Below are positions 43,100-49,274 of a stretch of 64,000 nt of DNA, one piece after another (within the stretch, counting starts at the first letter, position 1; every line of letters starts with the position of its first letter). The notes below the pieces were generated by a model, which did not search any database, was not told where the DNA came from, and saw nothing but the letters and a program-made list of their open reading frames with translations. A program made the translations under genes and the position numbers. Source of the DNA: Comamonadaceae bacterium (GTDB taxonomy: Bacteria; Pseudomonadota; Gammaproteobacteria; Burkholderiales; Burkholderiaceae_C); NCBI GenBank assembly GCA_947455465.1, contig CANGNS010000011.1, positions 45,430-109,429 on the forward strand, written 5' to 3'.

Positions 43100-43769
43100 T
43101 GCCGGGCGTTATTTGGATGAAGCCAAGTTCAACAACCTCTGCTCTCATTACAAAGACACCTACGAAAATCACCTTTCGAGCATAAAACAGCGCGACGCGC
43201 TGTTTTATGCTCTGCTGGTCATTCTTGCGCTTTTCTCGCTTCAAGTGACCTCCACTGAACTAGTCAACAGCGCATTAAGCGGTTACATCAACAAGCAGTT
43301 AGAAATAAGTATCGACAAGAATTCAAACCTATTCGGAACCTTGCTTTGGCTTCTGCTATTCGGCTTTTCGTCTAGGTACTATCAAACAGTCATTCAAATT
43401 GAACGGCAGTGTGACTATATTCACCATCTGGAAGAGCTAATTTCTCGGAAGTACCCCGGCACTCGTGCATTTACCAGAGAGGGGAAATCGTATCTCGATG
43501 AGTACCCGCTTTTTTCAAACTGGGTATGGTTGCTCTACACACTGGCATTTCCATTGATTGTTCTACTGTGCATCGGCATCAGAATTCACGGCGAACTGGA
43601 AAATTCCGAAACGCTTGGCCCATCCTTGGTTCCTGGGTTTGTTTCGTATTTGCTTGTGGGCATATCCACTGTTCTCTACCTCGGCAAGTTGCACTCATCA
43701 TGGTTGCGCAAATTGCTAACCCGGCAGTCCACACGGACGCTGCGCGATAAAGCTGCGCAGCCCCGGTGA
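43086..43769 (+). CDS. four-helix membrane protein partnered with TIR protein, cassette 1
   Basis: 227 residues not recognised as a named family. Hydrophobic segments at about 38-54, 82-97, 146-166 and 182-202 suggest two helix pairs around a cytoplasmic charged region with a short amphipathic stretch (ERQCDYIHHLEELI). The N-terminal 35 residues are hydrophilic and charged. Translation overlaps the TIR gene by 14 bp, implying coupling. The last 17 residues (from 211) are encoded by the attC site and are unlikely to be functionally selected. A membrane-disrupting effector is the most natural guess, by analogy with other two-gene systems that pair a signal-producing TIR protein with a membrane effector. 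Confidence 0.7.
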   Translation: MPQSSAGRYLDEAKFNNLCSHYKDTYENHLSSIKQRDALFYALLVILALFSLQVTSTELVNSALSGYINKQLEISIDKNSNLFGTLLWLLLFGFSSRYYQTVIQIERQCDYIHHLEELISRKYPGTRAFTREGKSYLDEYPLFSNWVWLLYTLAFPLIVLLCIGIRIHGELENSETLGPSLVPGFVSYLLVGISTVLYLGKLHSSWLRKLLTRQSTRTLRDKAAQPR

Positions 43770-43783
43770 CTTCTACGTTAGCC
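43715..43783 (+). other. attC site 1
   Basis: GCTAAC (43715) and GTTAGCC (43777-43783) are complementary ends. Between them CTGCGC and GCGCAG arms form an inner stem. About 69 bp; it ends cassette 1 and includes the stop codon of the membrane protein gene. Confidence 0.8.
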
Positions 43784-43786
43784 ATC

Positions 43787-44215
43787 ATGACCGAAGATGA
43801 ACGTTGGGCGCATCTCGTTGCACTGGATGATGAACTGCTTAAGGGCGGCGTCATTCTTTCCGAGTGGTGCACGTTCATCGTCCGAGACTCAGATACGGCA
43901 TTTGCTACCGGAGCGCATTTGGCTGCAATACTTACTGCGGTTTCTGGCATCGAAACATATCTTCGGTCAGAGTATTCAAAGACCGGAATGGAACGCTTGG
44001 TTGTGCTAATCAACGGCGCGGAAATTGACGCCGGCCTAAAGGCAGACTTACACGCTCTCCGGAAGTATCGAAACAAATGGGTACATGTTGATAGTCCTTG
44101 GGAGGATGAAGAACTGCTCAAGCATCCCGAGGCTGTTGAAGGTGAGCTTGAGGAAATGGCATTCTTTGCTGTGCGCGCATTGCGCAGAACGATCTATGAA
44201 AATCAGTGGGTCTAG
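43787..44215 (+). CDS. HEPN-like hypothetical protein, cassette 2
   Basis: 142 residues, mostly helical by composition. Near residue 95 it has RNKWVH, an R-x4-H motif with Asn after Arg, the hallmark of HEPN ribonuclease-type domains found in toxins and antiphage abortive systems. The preceding helix GLKADLHALRKY and following aromatic/acidic segment are compatible with that fold. No partner antitoxin is visible in the same cassette. ATG 43787 starts four bases after the attC core. Assignment rests on a short motif and needs a profile search. Confidence 0.55.
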   Translation: MTEDERWAHLVALDDELLKGGVILSEWCTFIVRDSDTAFATGAHLAAILTAVSGIETYLRSEYSKTGMERLVVLINGAEIDAGLKADLHALRKYRNKWVHVDSPWEDEELLKHPEAVEGELEEMAFFAVRALRRTIYENQWV

Positions 44216-44224
44216 CCGACGACG

Positions 44225-44290
44225 GCTAACCTTTCATTCCACCGGACCTGCGCCAAAAGCCACGCAGGCCGGTGAATTCCGACGTTAGCT
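44225..44290 (+). other. attC site 2
   Basis: GCTAAC (44225-44230) and GTTAGCT (44284-44290) are complementary. Arms CACCGG/CCGGTG and CCTGCG/CGCAGG are visible. About 66 bp, ends cassette 2. Confidence 0.85.
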
Positions 44291-44296
44291 TTCACC

Positions 44297-44644
44297 ATGC
44301 GCACGATCGAAATTCGAACCTACCGACTAAAGCCTGGCACCTCTGCACAATTTGAGGCAGCGATGCAAAATGCGCTGCCGATGGTGCGCGCCTCAATGAG
44401 TGTCGTGGCTTATGGGCGTACTGATCATGAGGGTCAGAGTTATTTCCTAATTCGAGCTTTCTCAAGCGAAGCAGATTTGAAACGCAAGCAGGATGTTTTC
44501 TACAGATCCTTGGCTTGGCGCGATGGGCCGCGTGAACCACTTGTTCAATGCATCGATACATATGTCAACACAATCGTTGAAATGTCAGAACAATCGGTGG
44601 ATCAGCTTCGAAGTCAAGACGGGAAGGGACTCAATGCAAGGTAA
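44297..44644 (+). CDS. NIPSNAP-like protein, cassette 3
   Basis: 115 residues. The opening RTIEIRTYRLKPGTSAQFEAAM matches the ferredoxin-like NIPSNAP/dimeric alpha-beta barrel family. A later DHEGQSYFLIRAFSSEADLKRKQDVFYRS supports it. NIPSNAP-type proteins are common in environmental integron cassettes; their substrates are not established. ATG 44297, seven bases after the attC core. Ends at the start of the next attC. Confidence 0.75.
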   Translation: MRTIEIRTYRLKPGTSAQFEAAMQNALPMVRASMSVVAYGRTDHEGQSYFLIRAFSSEADLKRKQDVFYRSLAWRDGPREPLVQCIDTYVNTIVEMSEQSVDQLRSQDGKGLNAR

Positions 44645-44701
44645 CATTTCGCTCGGGCCTGGCGTTCCACCGTCGGCGCCCCCTTAGCTCGAACGTTAAG
44701 C
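44640..44701 (+). other. attC site 3
   Basis: GTAAC (44641) and GTTAAGC (44695-44701) are the ends. Arms TTTCGCTCGGG and AGCTCGAA pair imperfectly. About 62 bp, ends cassette 3. Confidence 0.75.
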
Positions 44702-44713
44702 CCCGCACAGCGA

Positions 44714-45253
44714 ATGTCCTTGTCCGCTCAACTTAAAATCCGGTCGGCACAGTCCAACGATGCACTTTGCCTCGGCGCACTTGCCACACAAGTATTCTTT
44801 GATACCTACGCGACGAGCGGCATCAATGCGGACCTCGCGAGCGAGGCGAAGCAAAACTACTCAGAGGAAGTCTTCGGCAGGCGCCTCGCCTCGTCCGAAG
44901 TGAGTATCGCCGTTGCCGAAGTCGGAAGCAACCTCGCAGGCTTCATCGATGTCCAAAGCAACAGCATCTGCCCGGTCTCATCTGTCTTCGGCCCAGAAGT
45001 CCTGAGGCTCTATATTCAAAGTCCATTTCAAAGGCGAGGCCTCGGTCAGGCACTGCTGAAACATGCCGAAGATGGAGCCCAATCTCAAGGCGAGAAGGCA
45101 ATCTGGCTCACGGCTTGGGTAGGTAACGCTCGGGCATTGGCCTTCTACCCGCAGGCGGGCTACGAGATGGTTGGTACCATGGAGTACATCATCAACGGCA
45201 AGACCTACGAGAATTATGTGTTCTCCAAGCGGCTGCACCTCAGGGGGGCCTAA
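44714..45253 (+). CDS. GNAT family N-acetyltransferase, cassette 4
   Basis: 179 residues. Acetyl-CoA-binding motif A is LYIQSPFQRRGLGQALLKHAE, with the R-x-x-G-x-G/A pattern at RRGLGQA. The conserved WLTAWVGNARALAFYPQAGYEMVG end is typical. Substrate unknown; acetyltransferases of this size are common cassette cargo, including antibiotic-modifying ones, but nothing here identifies a drug target. Start ATG 44714, 13 bases after the attC core. Confidence 0.85.
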   Translation: MSLSAQLKIRSAQSNDALCLGALATQVFFDTYATSGINADLASEAKQNYSEEVFGRRLASSEVSIAVAEVGSNLAGFIDVQSNSICPVSSVFGPEVLRLYIQSPFQRRGLGQALLKHAEDGAQSQGEKAIWLTAWVGNARALAFYPQAGYEMVGTMEYIINGKTYENYVFSKRLHLRGA

Positions 45254-45372
45254 CCCTTTGCTCAAGCGGAGCGCCAACGGCGCGCCGCCAGGCCCGCGAA
45301 GCTCCCAGGTATATTCTCCTCCTCGCGGGCCGGGCGCCTTAGCGTCGTCGTCCGCTTAGCTCTACGTTATGC
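45248..45372 (+). other. attC site 4
   Basis: GCCTAAC (45248-45254) to GTTATGC (45366-45372). Long 125-bp form; arms TTGCTCAAGCGGA and TCCGCTTAGCTC pair, with the inner region carrying complementary GGCCCGCG/CGCGGGCC. Ends cassette 4. Confidence 0.75.
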
Positions 45373-45426
45373 GGTTTCGGTCGTCCGTAAACTCGGCCCG
45401 GCCTAGGTACCTGCTATCCTTCGATC

Positions 45427-45612
45427 ATGAAAGTCAGCGATGTCCTCCGATTGCTTCAACGCGATGGTTGGAATTTGGTCGCGACAAGAGGGAGTCATCG
45501 GCAATTCAAGCACGCGAGCAGGCCTGGTCGCGTCACTGTTCCCGGAAAACTCAGCGACGATTTGGCGCCGGGTACTTTGAACAGCATATTCAAACAGGCT
45601 GGACTCAAGTGA
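45427..45612 (+). CDS. hicA: HicA toxin (mRNA interferase), cassette 5
   Basis: 61 residues; the double-stranded-RNA-binding-like HicA fold. Catalytic His24 lies in ATRGSHRQFKH; the GKLSDDLAPGTLNSIFKQAGL end is typical. Cleaves mRNA when not bound by HicB. Followed by hicB after 6 bp. The pair forms cassette 5 together with the attC that follows. Confidence 0.92.
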   Translation: MKVSDVLRLLQRDGWNLVATRGSHRQFKHASRPGRVTVPGKLSDDLAPGTLNSIFKQAGLK

Positions 45613-45618
45613 GGTGCT

Positions 45619-45831
45619 ATGCGCTACGCAATCGTTATTGAAAAAGCAGAAGGAAATTACTCGGCATATGCGCCTGATTTGCCCGGGTGCGTGGCGACCG
45701 GGGCAACCATTGCAGAAGTCGAGTGCGAAATGCGTGAGGCCATCGTCTTTCACCTTGAAGGCTTGCGCGCGGACGGCTTGCCAGTGCCCGTAGGTGCAAG
45801 CCAAGTTGAGTACGTTGAAGTCGCCGCATAA
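45619..45831 (+). CDS. hicB: HicB antitoxin, cassette 5
   Basis: 70 residues with the degenerate RNase H-like fold typical of short HicB proteins: EKAEGNYSAYAPDLPGCVATGATIAEVE and REAIVFHLEGLR. The DNA-binding C-terminus seen in longer HicB proteins is absent, so regulation may be weak. Ends just inside the next attC. Confidence 0.92.
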   Translation: MRYAIVIEKAEGNYSAYAPDLPGCVATGATIAEVECEMREAIVFHLEGLRADGLPVPVGASQVEYVEVAA

Positions 45832-45881
45832 GGGGCCATCCCATCGACGGCTTCGCCTCTCGTTGAATTTTGACGTTAGGC
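45826..45881 (+). other. attC site 5
   Basis: A GCATAAG/GTTAGGC pair (45826 and 45875-45881) with arms ATCGACGG and CGTTGA. Left end is degenerate. Ends the HicAB cassette. Confidence 0.6.
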
Positions 45882-45948
45882 GTTACACAATAGTCCCTAC
45901 ACCGCAAACTGCCGATGTCTGCATCACCGTGCATTTGGACGTCCTGGT

Positions 45949-46281
45949 TTGGGAGTTGCGACGCTACTGCCAAGTGTTGAGCAGAGCTCGTCTAACCCTA
46001 CTCACAAGTTCCGGCTCAGTGGGGGCCTGCTGGAGAAGATCCTCGAAAGTAAGTCGCACCCCAGCCGCCCGGCACTCCTTTGGAACAACCCGGCCTTCGG
46101 TCTGCGAAAGCGAACAACGGTCCGGGCGAAACACCTACTACACGCACAGAACCCGCTCTTATATTTGTATCCAGAGATGCTGGAAGAGCTACTCAACTAT
46201 GTTTTTATCCCAGAAAAGTTGGTCGAGGGGTATCGCGCTCATCTTGCAAATATCAACGCCAACCCCACTGCAAGGCCATAG
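45949..46281 (+). CDS. hypothetical protein (doubtful)
   Basis: A TTG-start frame of 110 codons in a region that otherwise holds no gene (45832-46300). No family was recognised and no ribosome-binding site is obvious. The C-terminal half has aliphatic periodicity (PLLYLYPEMLEELLNYVFI). It could be a remnant of a cassette gene; an overlapping frame from 45794 is also open. Reported with low confidence to account for the stretch. Confidence 0.25.
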   Translation: MGVATLLPSVEQSSSNPTHKFRLSGGLLEKILESKSHPSRPALLWNNPAFGLRKRTTVRAKHLLHAQNPLLYLYPEMLEELLNYVFIPEKLVEGYRAHLANINANPTARP

Positions 46282-46300
46282 CGCTCGATGACGCCTAAAT

Positions 46301-46360
46301 CGCATGAGGAAAGCCAATGACCGTGAAAAAGCCCGTATCGCGCCGCTCCTTGCGGTCTAA
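46301..46360 (+). pseudogene. truncated BrnT toxin, C-terminal fragment
   Basis: A short frame reading RMRKANDREKARIAPLLAV followed by TAA. The MRKANDRE block is the conserved end of BrnT RNase toxins. An in-frame stop lies upstream at 46289-46291, so only the last residues of brnT are left. It overlaps the start of the brnA-like gene, as in intact brnTA operons. Confidence 0.6.
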
Positions 46361-46589
46361 CTTGCAGCAGGTGGATGCGCATGCCATTGCGCCGGACGAA
46401 TATGCAGACTTGCCCGAACTCACTGAAGAAATGCTGTCAGGCGCCAGCTTGAAAAAAGGCGGTCGGCCTGTGTCAGCCAATCCCCGCAAACCCATCTCTT
46501 TGCGCCTGCCCGCCGAGGTGATCGAGCGTTGGCGCGCCACCGGCCCGGGCTGGCAGACTCGCATGGCGGAGCGATTGAGCAAGGTCTAA
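46317..46589 (+). CDS. BrnA-like antitoxin (toxin partner lost)
   Basis: 90 residues. The C-terminal part GGRPVSANPRKPISLRLPAEVIERWRATGPGWQTRMAERL is typical of the BrnA/ribbon-helix-helix antitoxin family. The cognate BrnT coding region is reduced to a fragment at 46301-46360, so this is an orphan antitoxin. It could still bind DNA or other BrnT toxins. Confidence 0.8.
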   Translation: MTVKKPVSRRSLRSNLQQVDAHAIAPDEYADLPELTEEMLSGASLKKGGRPVSANPRKPISLRLPAEVIERWRATGPGWQTRMAERLSKV

Positions 46590-46608
46590 GAATGGAGTAG
46601 GCTCCAGC

Positions 46609-46637
46609 TTGACAAGTCGTACCAATAGACGTACGCT
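46609..46637 (+). promoter_or_regulatory. promoter/operator of yefM-yoeB
   Basis: A consensus -35 box TTGACA (46609-46614) and TACGCT (46632-46637) are 17 bp apart. An inverted CGTAC...GTACG pair (46618-46622 and 46631-46635) overlaps the -10 region and is a plausible autoregulatory operator. Confidence 0.6.
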
Positions 46638-46657
46638 CTTGTTTACAGGAGCTAAAC

Positions 46658-46900
46658 ATGCAAACTCTCACAGCAAGCGAAGCACGCGCAAATCTCTACC
46701 GACTGATGGATCAAACCGCAGAGTCCCATCAACCAATAACCATTGCAGGTAAGCGTCACGATGCAGTGCTGCTTGCGGCTGAGGATTGGCAAGCCATCCA
46801 AGAAACGCTGCACCTGCTCTCCGTTCAAGGCATGCGTGAGTCGATCAAAGAGGGCATGGCAGAAACGCCTGAAACTTGTGCCAAGGAGCTGGACTGGTGA
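46658..46900 (+). CDS. yefM: YefM/Phd-family antitoxin
   Basis: 80 residues. Opening QTLTASEARANLYRLMDQTAESHQPITIAGKRHDAVLLAAEDWQAIQETL is the classical YefM N-terminal DNA-binding fold, and the acidic C-terminus (EGMAETPETCAKELDW) is the toxin-binding tail. Its last bases overlap the toxin start by 4 bp. Likely promoter at 46609-46637. Confidence 0.92.
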   Translation: MQTLTASEARANLYRLMDQTAESHQPITIAGKRHDAVLLAAEDWQAIQETLHLLSVQGMRESIKEGMAETPETCAKELDW

Positions 46901-47160
46901 GTTGGGAAATGGTCTACGCCAAGCATGCACAAAAAGATGCCCAAAAACTAGCTGCCAGTGGCTTGAAAAGCAAGGCGCAAGAGTTACTTGCCATCATCAA
47001 GGCAAATCCATTTCAAAATCCGCCACCGTACGAGAAACTGGTTGGGGATTTATCGGGGGCTTATTCTCGAAGAATCAATATTCAGCACCGCCTTGTTTAT
47101 GAAATTCTCCAAGAAGAAAAAATCGTGAAGGTTTTGCGCATGTGGTCGCATTATGAATAA
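46897..47160 (+). CDS. yoeB: YoeB/Txe-family toxin
   Basis: 87-residue ribosome-dependent mRNA endonuclease of the RelE fold. The GTG at 46897 overlaps yefM by 4 bp; an upstream start would run into the antitoxin. Family core is PPYEKLVGDLSGAYSRRINIQHRLVYEI, containing catalytic-type Arg and His, and the WSHYE end replaces the usual YHY. Confidence 0.92.
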   Translation: MSWEMVYAKHAQKDAQKLAASGLKSKAQELLAIIKANPFQNPPPYEKLVGDLSGAYSRRINIQHRLVYEILQEEKIVKVLRMWSHYE

Positions 47161-47180
47161 GCAATGCAAACCATGCCAAT

Positions 47181-47330
47181 GCAACAAATGTTGGAGTCCG
47201 TTTGGATGCGGACAATTTGGAGTTCTTTAAATCGACAACGGTTGGCTATCAGTCGCGGATCAATGCAGCGCTTCGCATGGAAGTGGTCCGACATTTAACG
47301 GGTCGTTCAAGTGCGATAACGCGCAAGCGC
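47181..47330 (+). pseudogene. BrnA-like antitoxin remnant
   Basis: The frame from about 47181 reads ...GVRLDADNLEFFKSTTVGYQSRINAALRMEVV..., matching the C-terminal half of BrnA-type antitoxins (VRLD-D-L--FK-TG-GYQTRINAALR). No start codon or toxin gene accompanies it. It ends in the attC-like site at 47294-47356. Confidence 0.55.
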
Positions 47331-47356
47331 GTCGCGGCTTGACTTCGACGTGAGGC
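47294..47356 (+). other. attC-like site 6 (degenerate)
   Basis: TTAACGG at 47295 and GTGAGGC at 47350-47356 (one mismatch to GTTAGGC), with arms GTCGTTCAAG / CTTGACTTCGAC and an inner CGCGC/GCGCG stem. Confidence 0.6.
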
Positions 47357-47373
47357 GGCGAATTCCAGCGTCA

Positions 47374-47484
47374 ATGCTCAAGGAGTTCGTTGCGCGCCGG
47401 GAGCAAAGGCGCGTCTCAGAGCTTTTTGGCAAGCTTGACTGGGACGCAAGCTATGACTACAAGGCGGAGCGCTCACGATCGTGA
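47374..47484 (+). pseudogene. vapB: VapB antitoxin fragment (C-terminal)
   Basis: Thirty-six codons from ATG 47374: LKEFVARREQRRVSELFGKLDWDASYDYKAE. This is the C-terminal toxin-binding segment of VapB; the N-terminal DNA-binding half is missing because the cassette starts just upstream. It overlaps vapC by 4 bp (GTGA). It may still neutralise VapC but cannot repress the operon in the usual way. Confidence 0.7.
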
Positions 47485-47888
47485 CCTTGCTTGTCGACAC
47501 CAGTGTTTGGTCTCTTGCGCTCAGGCGCGACGGATCAGTTGAGTCCAGAGAAGTTATCGCGCTGCGCGAGGCGCTGGACGGCGCTGACTCGGTCGTGACG
47601 ACGGGCCTAGTCTTGCAGGAGCTTGTGCAAGGTTTCAGCGGTCCCAAGGCGAGAGAGGCAATCATCCAACGCTTCGGTACTTTGCCACTGATTCAGCCCG
47701 ACAGGCAGGATCACATAGGTGCTGCCGAAGTCCGAAACGTCTGTCGTAGAAACGGCGTGCAAGTCGGCACCATGGATGCAGTACTCATACAGCTTTGTGG
47801 TCGCTATGAGCTCACCCTGTTGTCCGTGGACAAGGACTTCGCCAACGCCGCTCCGTACCTTCCCTTCAAACTTTGGGGCAACGGTTGA
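47481..47888 (+). CDS. vapC: VapC toxin (PIN-domain RNase)
   Basis: 135 residues. The PIN acidic residues are in order: Asp6 (LVDTSVW), Glu47 (LQELVQG), Asp99 (GTMDAVL) and Asp117 (SVDKDF). Toxic RNase cleaving tRNA or rRNA. GTG start overlapping the antitoxin fragment by 4 bp. The truncated antitoxin means the pair may be partly uncoupled. Confidence 0.92.
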   Translation: MTLLVDTSVWSLALRRDGSVESREVIALREALDGADSVVTTGLVLQELVQGFSGPKAREAIIQRFGTLPLIQPDRQDHIGAAEVRNVCRRNGVQVGTMDAVLIQLCGRYELTLLSVDKDFANAAPYLPFKLWGNG

Positions 47889-47895
47889 GGTCGCC

Positions 47896-47944
47896 GCCTA
47901 CCCTGCGTTCAATGGCTGTCGCAAGCATTCGCAATTGGTTAGAC
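47896..47944 (+). other. attC-like site 7 (tentative)
   Basis: GCCTACC near 47896 and GTTAGAC at 47938-47944, which fits the GTTRRRY core. The inner TGCG/CGCA arms are short; about 49 bp. Would end the VapC cassette. Confidence 0.4.
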
Positions 47945-47961
47945 CAACACGGAGTAGAACC

Positions 47962-48051
47962 ATGAACACCATGAACAACATGATGATTGACGGCTTTCAC
48001 GCCAGGATTGAATAGGACGCCGAGCTTGATCTCTTTCGCGGAGAAATATGA
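47962..48051 (+). pseudogene. HicB antitoxin remnant with internal stop
   Basis: The frame from ATG 47962 reads MIDGFHARIE, then TAG at 48013-48015, then DAELDLFRGEI and TGA. This is the N-terminus of longer HicB-type antitoxins, where a Tyr codon stands in place of the TAG. No HicA gene is next to it. The rest of 47889-48174 holds no gene I can support. Confidence 0.5.
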
Positions 48052-48174
48052 ATAAAGCTTGCCCAATATCCGGCCAATTCACGCACCTTGGCTTTGCCCT
48101 CTTTGGCCACCGAGCGCATCCGGGCGCGGGCAATGGGGGCTTAGGGAGCAGGTATGGGGCTTATTGCATGTTCG

Positions 48175-48504
48175 CTACTCAACTTCGGCTTCAAGCAACC
48201 AGGCCGGAATGTCACGGCGCCCGTGCAGCACACGCCAAACATCAATGTGATCGGGTCGCTCCAGATAGAACACCAAATGCGGGTAGGGCGTGAGAAGCCA
48301 GGTTCTCAATCCAGGTAAGTTCAGTTCGTGGGCGTAGCGTGGAGAGCCGGTTCCTGGTTGGCGGCTGATGTGGGTAAAGGCGTGCTCTACAGCGTCAATA
48401 AACCCAAGTGCCGCCCCCGTCGCGCCCTCGTCCAGGTAGTAGGCAAGCGCCTCATCAATATCCCTGCTGACCGATTGGCGCGGGATAACCGGTTTGGCTT
48501 TCAC
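48175..48504 (-). CDS. parE: RelE/ParE-family toxin
   Basis: 109 residues. The ParE fold is visible in QSVSRDIDEALAYYLDEG, AFTHISRQPGTGSPRYAHELNLPGLRTWLLTPYPHLVFYLERPDHIDVWRVLHGRRDIP, ending in the typical HGRRDIP. Encoded downstream of parD with a 4-bp overlap. It is oriented against the cassettes. Confidence 0.9.
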   Translation of the reverse strand: MKAKPVIPRQSVSRDIDEALAYYLDEGATGAALGFIDAVEHAFTHISRQPGTGSPRYAHELNLPGLRTWLLTPYPHLVFYLERPDHIDVWRVLHGRRDIPAWLLEAEVE

Positions 48505-48752
48505 GACTTGCTGCGGGACTCTGCTGATTTGCGCACCCGGTCGCGCAGACTGTCGAAGTAATTGGGCTTAACGGCTTGGGTGGGCGCAGAGCGAGCACCT
48601 TCCAAAAGCAAGCTGTGCAACTGCCGCCTATCCTGATCTTTGCGAATCAGCTCGCGCACATACTCGCTACTGCTGCCATAACCCTGTTGGCTGACCTGTT
48701 CGTCAACGAAAGTTTTGAGAGCGGCTGGGATAGAGATGTTCATGGTGCTCAT
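48501..48752 (-). CDS. parD: ParD-family antitoxin
   Basis: 83 residues, ribbon-helix-helix start MSTMNISIPAALKTFVDEQVSQQGYGSSSEYVRELIRKD. ATG 48750-48752 was chosen; upstream in-frame codons add 34 residues without homology. The pair stands immediately before hisI, so it forms the right boundary of the inserted region. Confidence 0.9.
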   Translation of the reverse strand: MSTMNISIPAALKTFVDEQVSQQGYGSSSEYVRELIRKDQDRRQLHSLLLEGARSAPTQAVKPNYFDSLRDRVRKSAESRSKS

Positions 48753-48875
48753 GCAGAAAGTGTAGAGTTCTTGGCAAAATTTGGCAAGAAGTGGTGCAAA
48801 TGAAAGAGTGTTTTCATATAGCGACCCATGGCCTCTGCCCATCACGATCAACAACAGCCCTTAACATCTCCCCTT

Positions 48876-49274
48876 ATGACCTACTTAGACGCTATCACCT
48901 GGGACGCCAACGGCCTGGTGCCCGTTATCGCCCAAGAGCAGGGTAGCAAGGACGTGCTGATGTTCGCCTGGATGAACCGCGAGGCGCTGCAAAAGACGGC
49001 CGAGTTGGGCCGGGCGGTGTATTTCAGCCGCTCGCGCAACAAGCTCTGGCACAAGGGCGAGGAGTCCGGCCATGTGCAGCTGGTGCACGAAATCCGCATC
49101 GACTGCGACGCCGACGTGGTGCTGCTCACCGTCACCCAGGAGGGCCACAGCCCCGGCATTGCCTGCCATACCGGGCGGCATAGCTGCTTTTTCAGCCTGC
49201 TCAAAGACGGGCAGTGGCAAACCGTGGAGCCCGTGCTCAAAGACCCCGCGACGATTTACACCAAAGGCAATTAA
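48876..49274 (+). CDS. hisI: phosphoribosyl-AMP cyclohydrolase
   Basis: 132 residues; zinc-dependent hydrolysis of [13 protein letters not shown], the metal-binding DCDADVVLL and the CHTGRHSCF cysteine motif are present. ATG 48876 gives the normal N-terminus ([20 protein letters not shown]). It directly precedes hisE but is now 6.9 kb away from hisF, so it needs its own promoter in 48753-48875. Confidence 0.96.
   Translation: MTYLDAITWDANGLVPVIAQEQGSKDVLMFAWMNREALQKTAELGRAVYFSRSRNKLWHKGEESGHVQLVHEIRIDCDADVVLLTVTQEGHSPGIACHTGRHSCFFSLLKDGQWQTVEPVLKDPATIYTKGN

Larger units (their letters stand above)
41978..47944. mobile_element. chromosomal integron with gene cassettes (hisF-hisI insertion)
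   Basis: An integrase gene on the minus strand (41978-42499), an attI-like core GTTAGCA at 42634-42640, and plus-strand cassettes ending in attC sites at 43715-43783, 44225-44290, 44640-44701, 45248-45372 and about 45826-45881. More degenerate sites lie at 47294-47356 and about 47896-47944. Base composition is visibly more AT-rich than the chromosome between 42.5 and 44.7 kb. The cassettes carry mostly defence-like and toxin-antitoxin genes. Confidence 0.88.

Noticed and set aside
45960..46000. GTTGAGC matching the attC core pattern
   Set aside because: No matching partner arm or inner stem could be found; likely a chance match.
45794..46291. 165-codon frame starting inside hicB
   Set aside because: Overlaps hicB and attC 5, no ribosome-binding site and no recognisable domain.
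46652..46930. 92-codon minus-strand frame over yefM
   Set aside because: Antisense to the antitoxin gene with strong homology on the plus strand.
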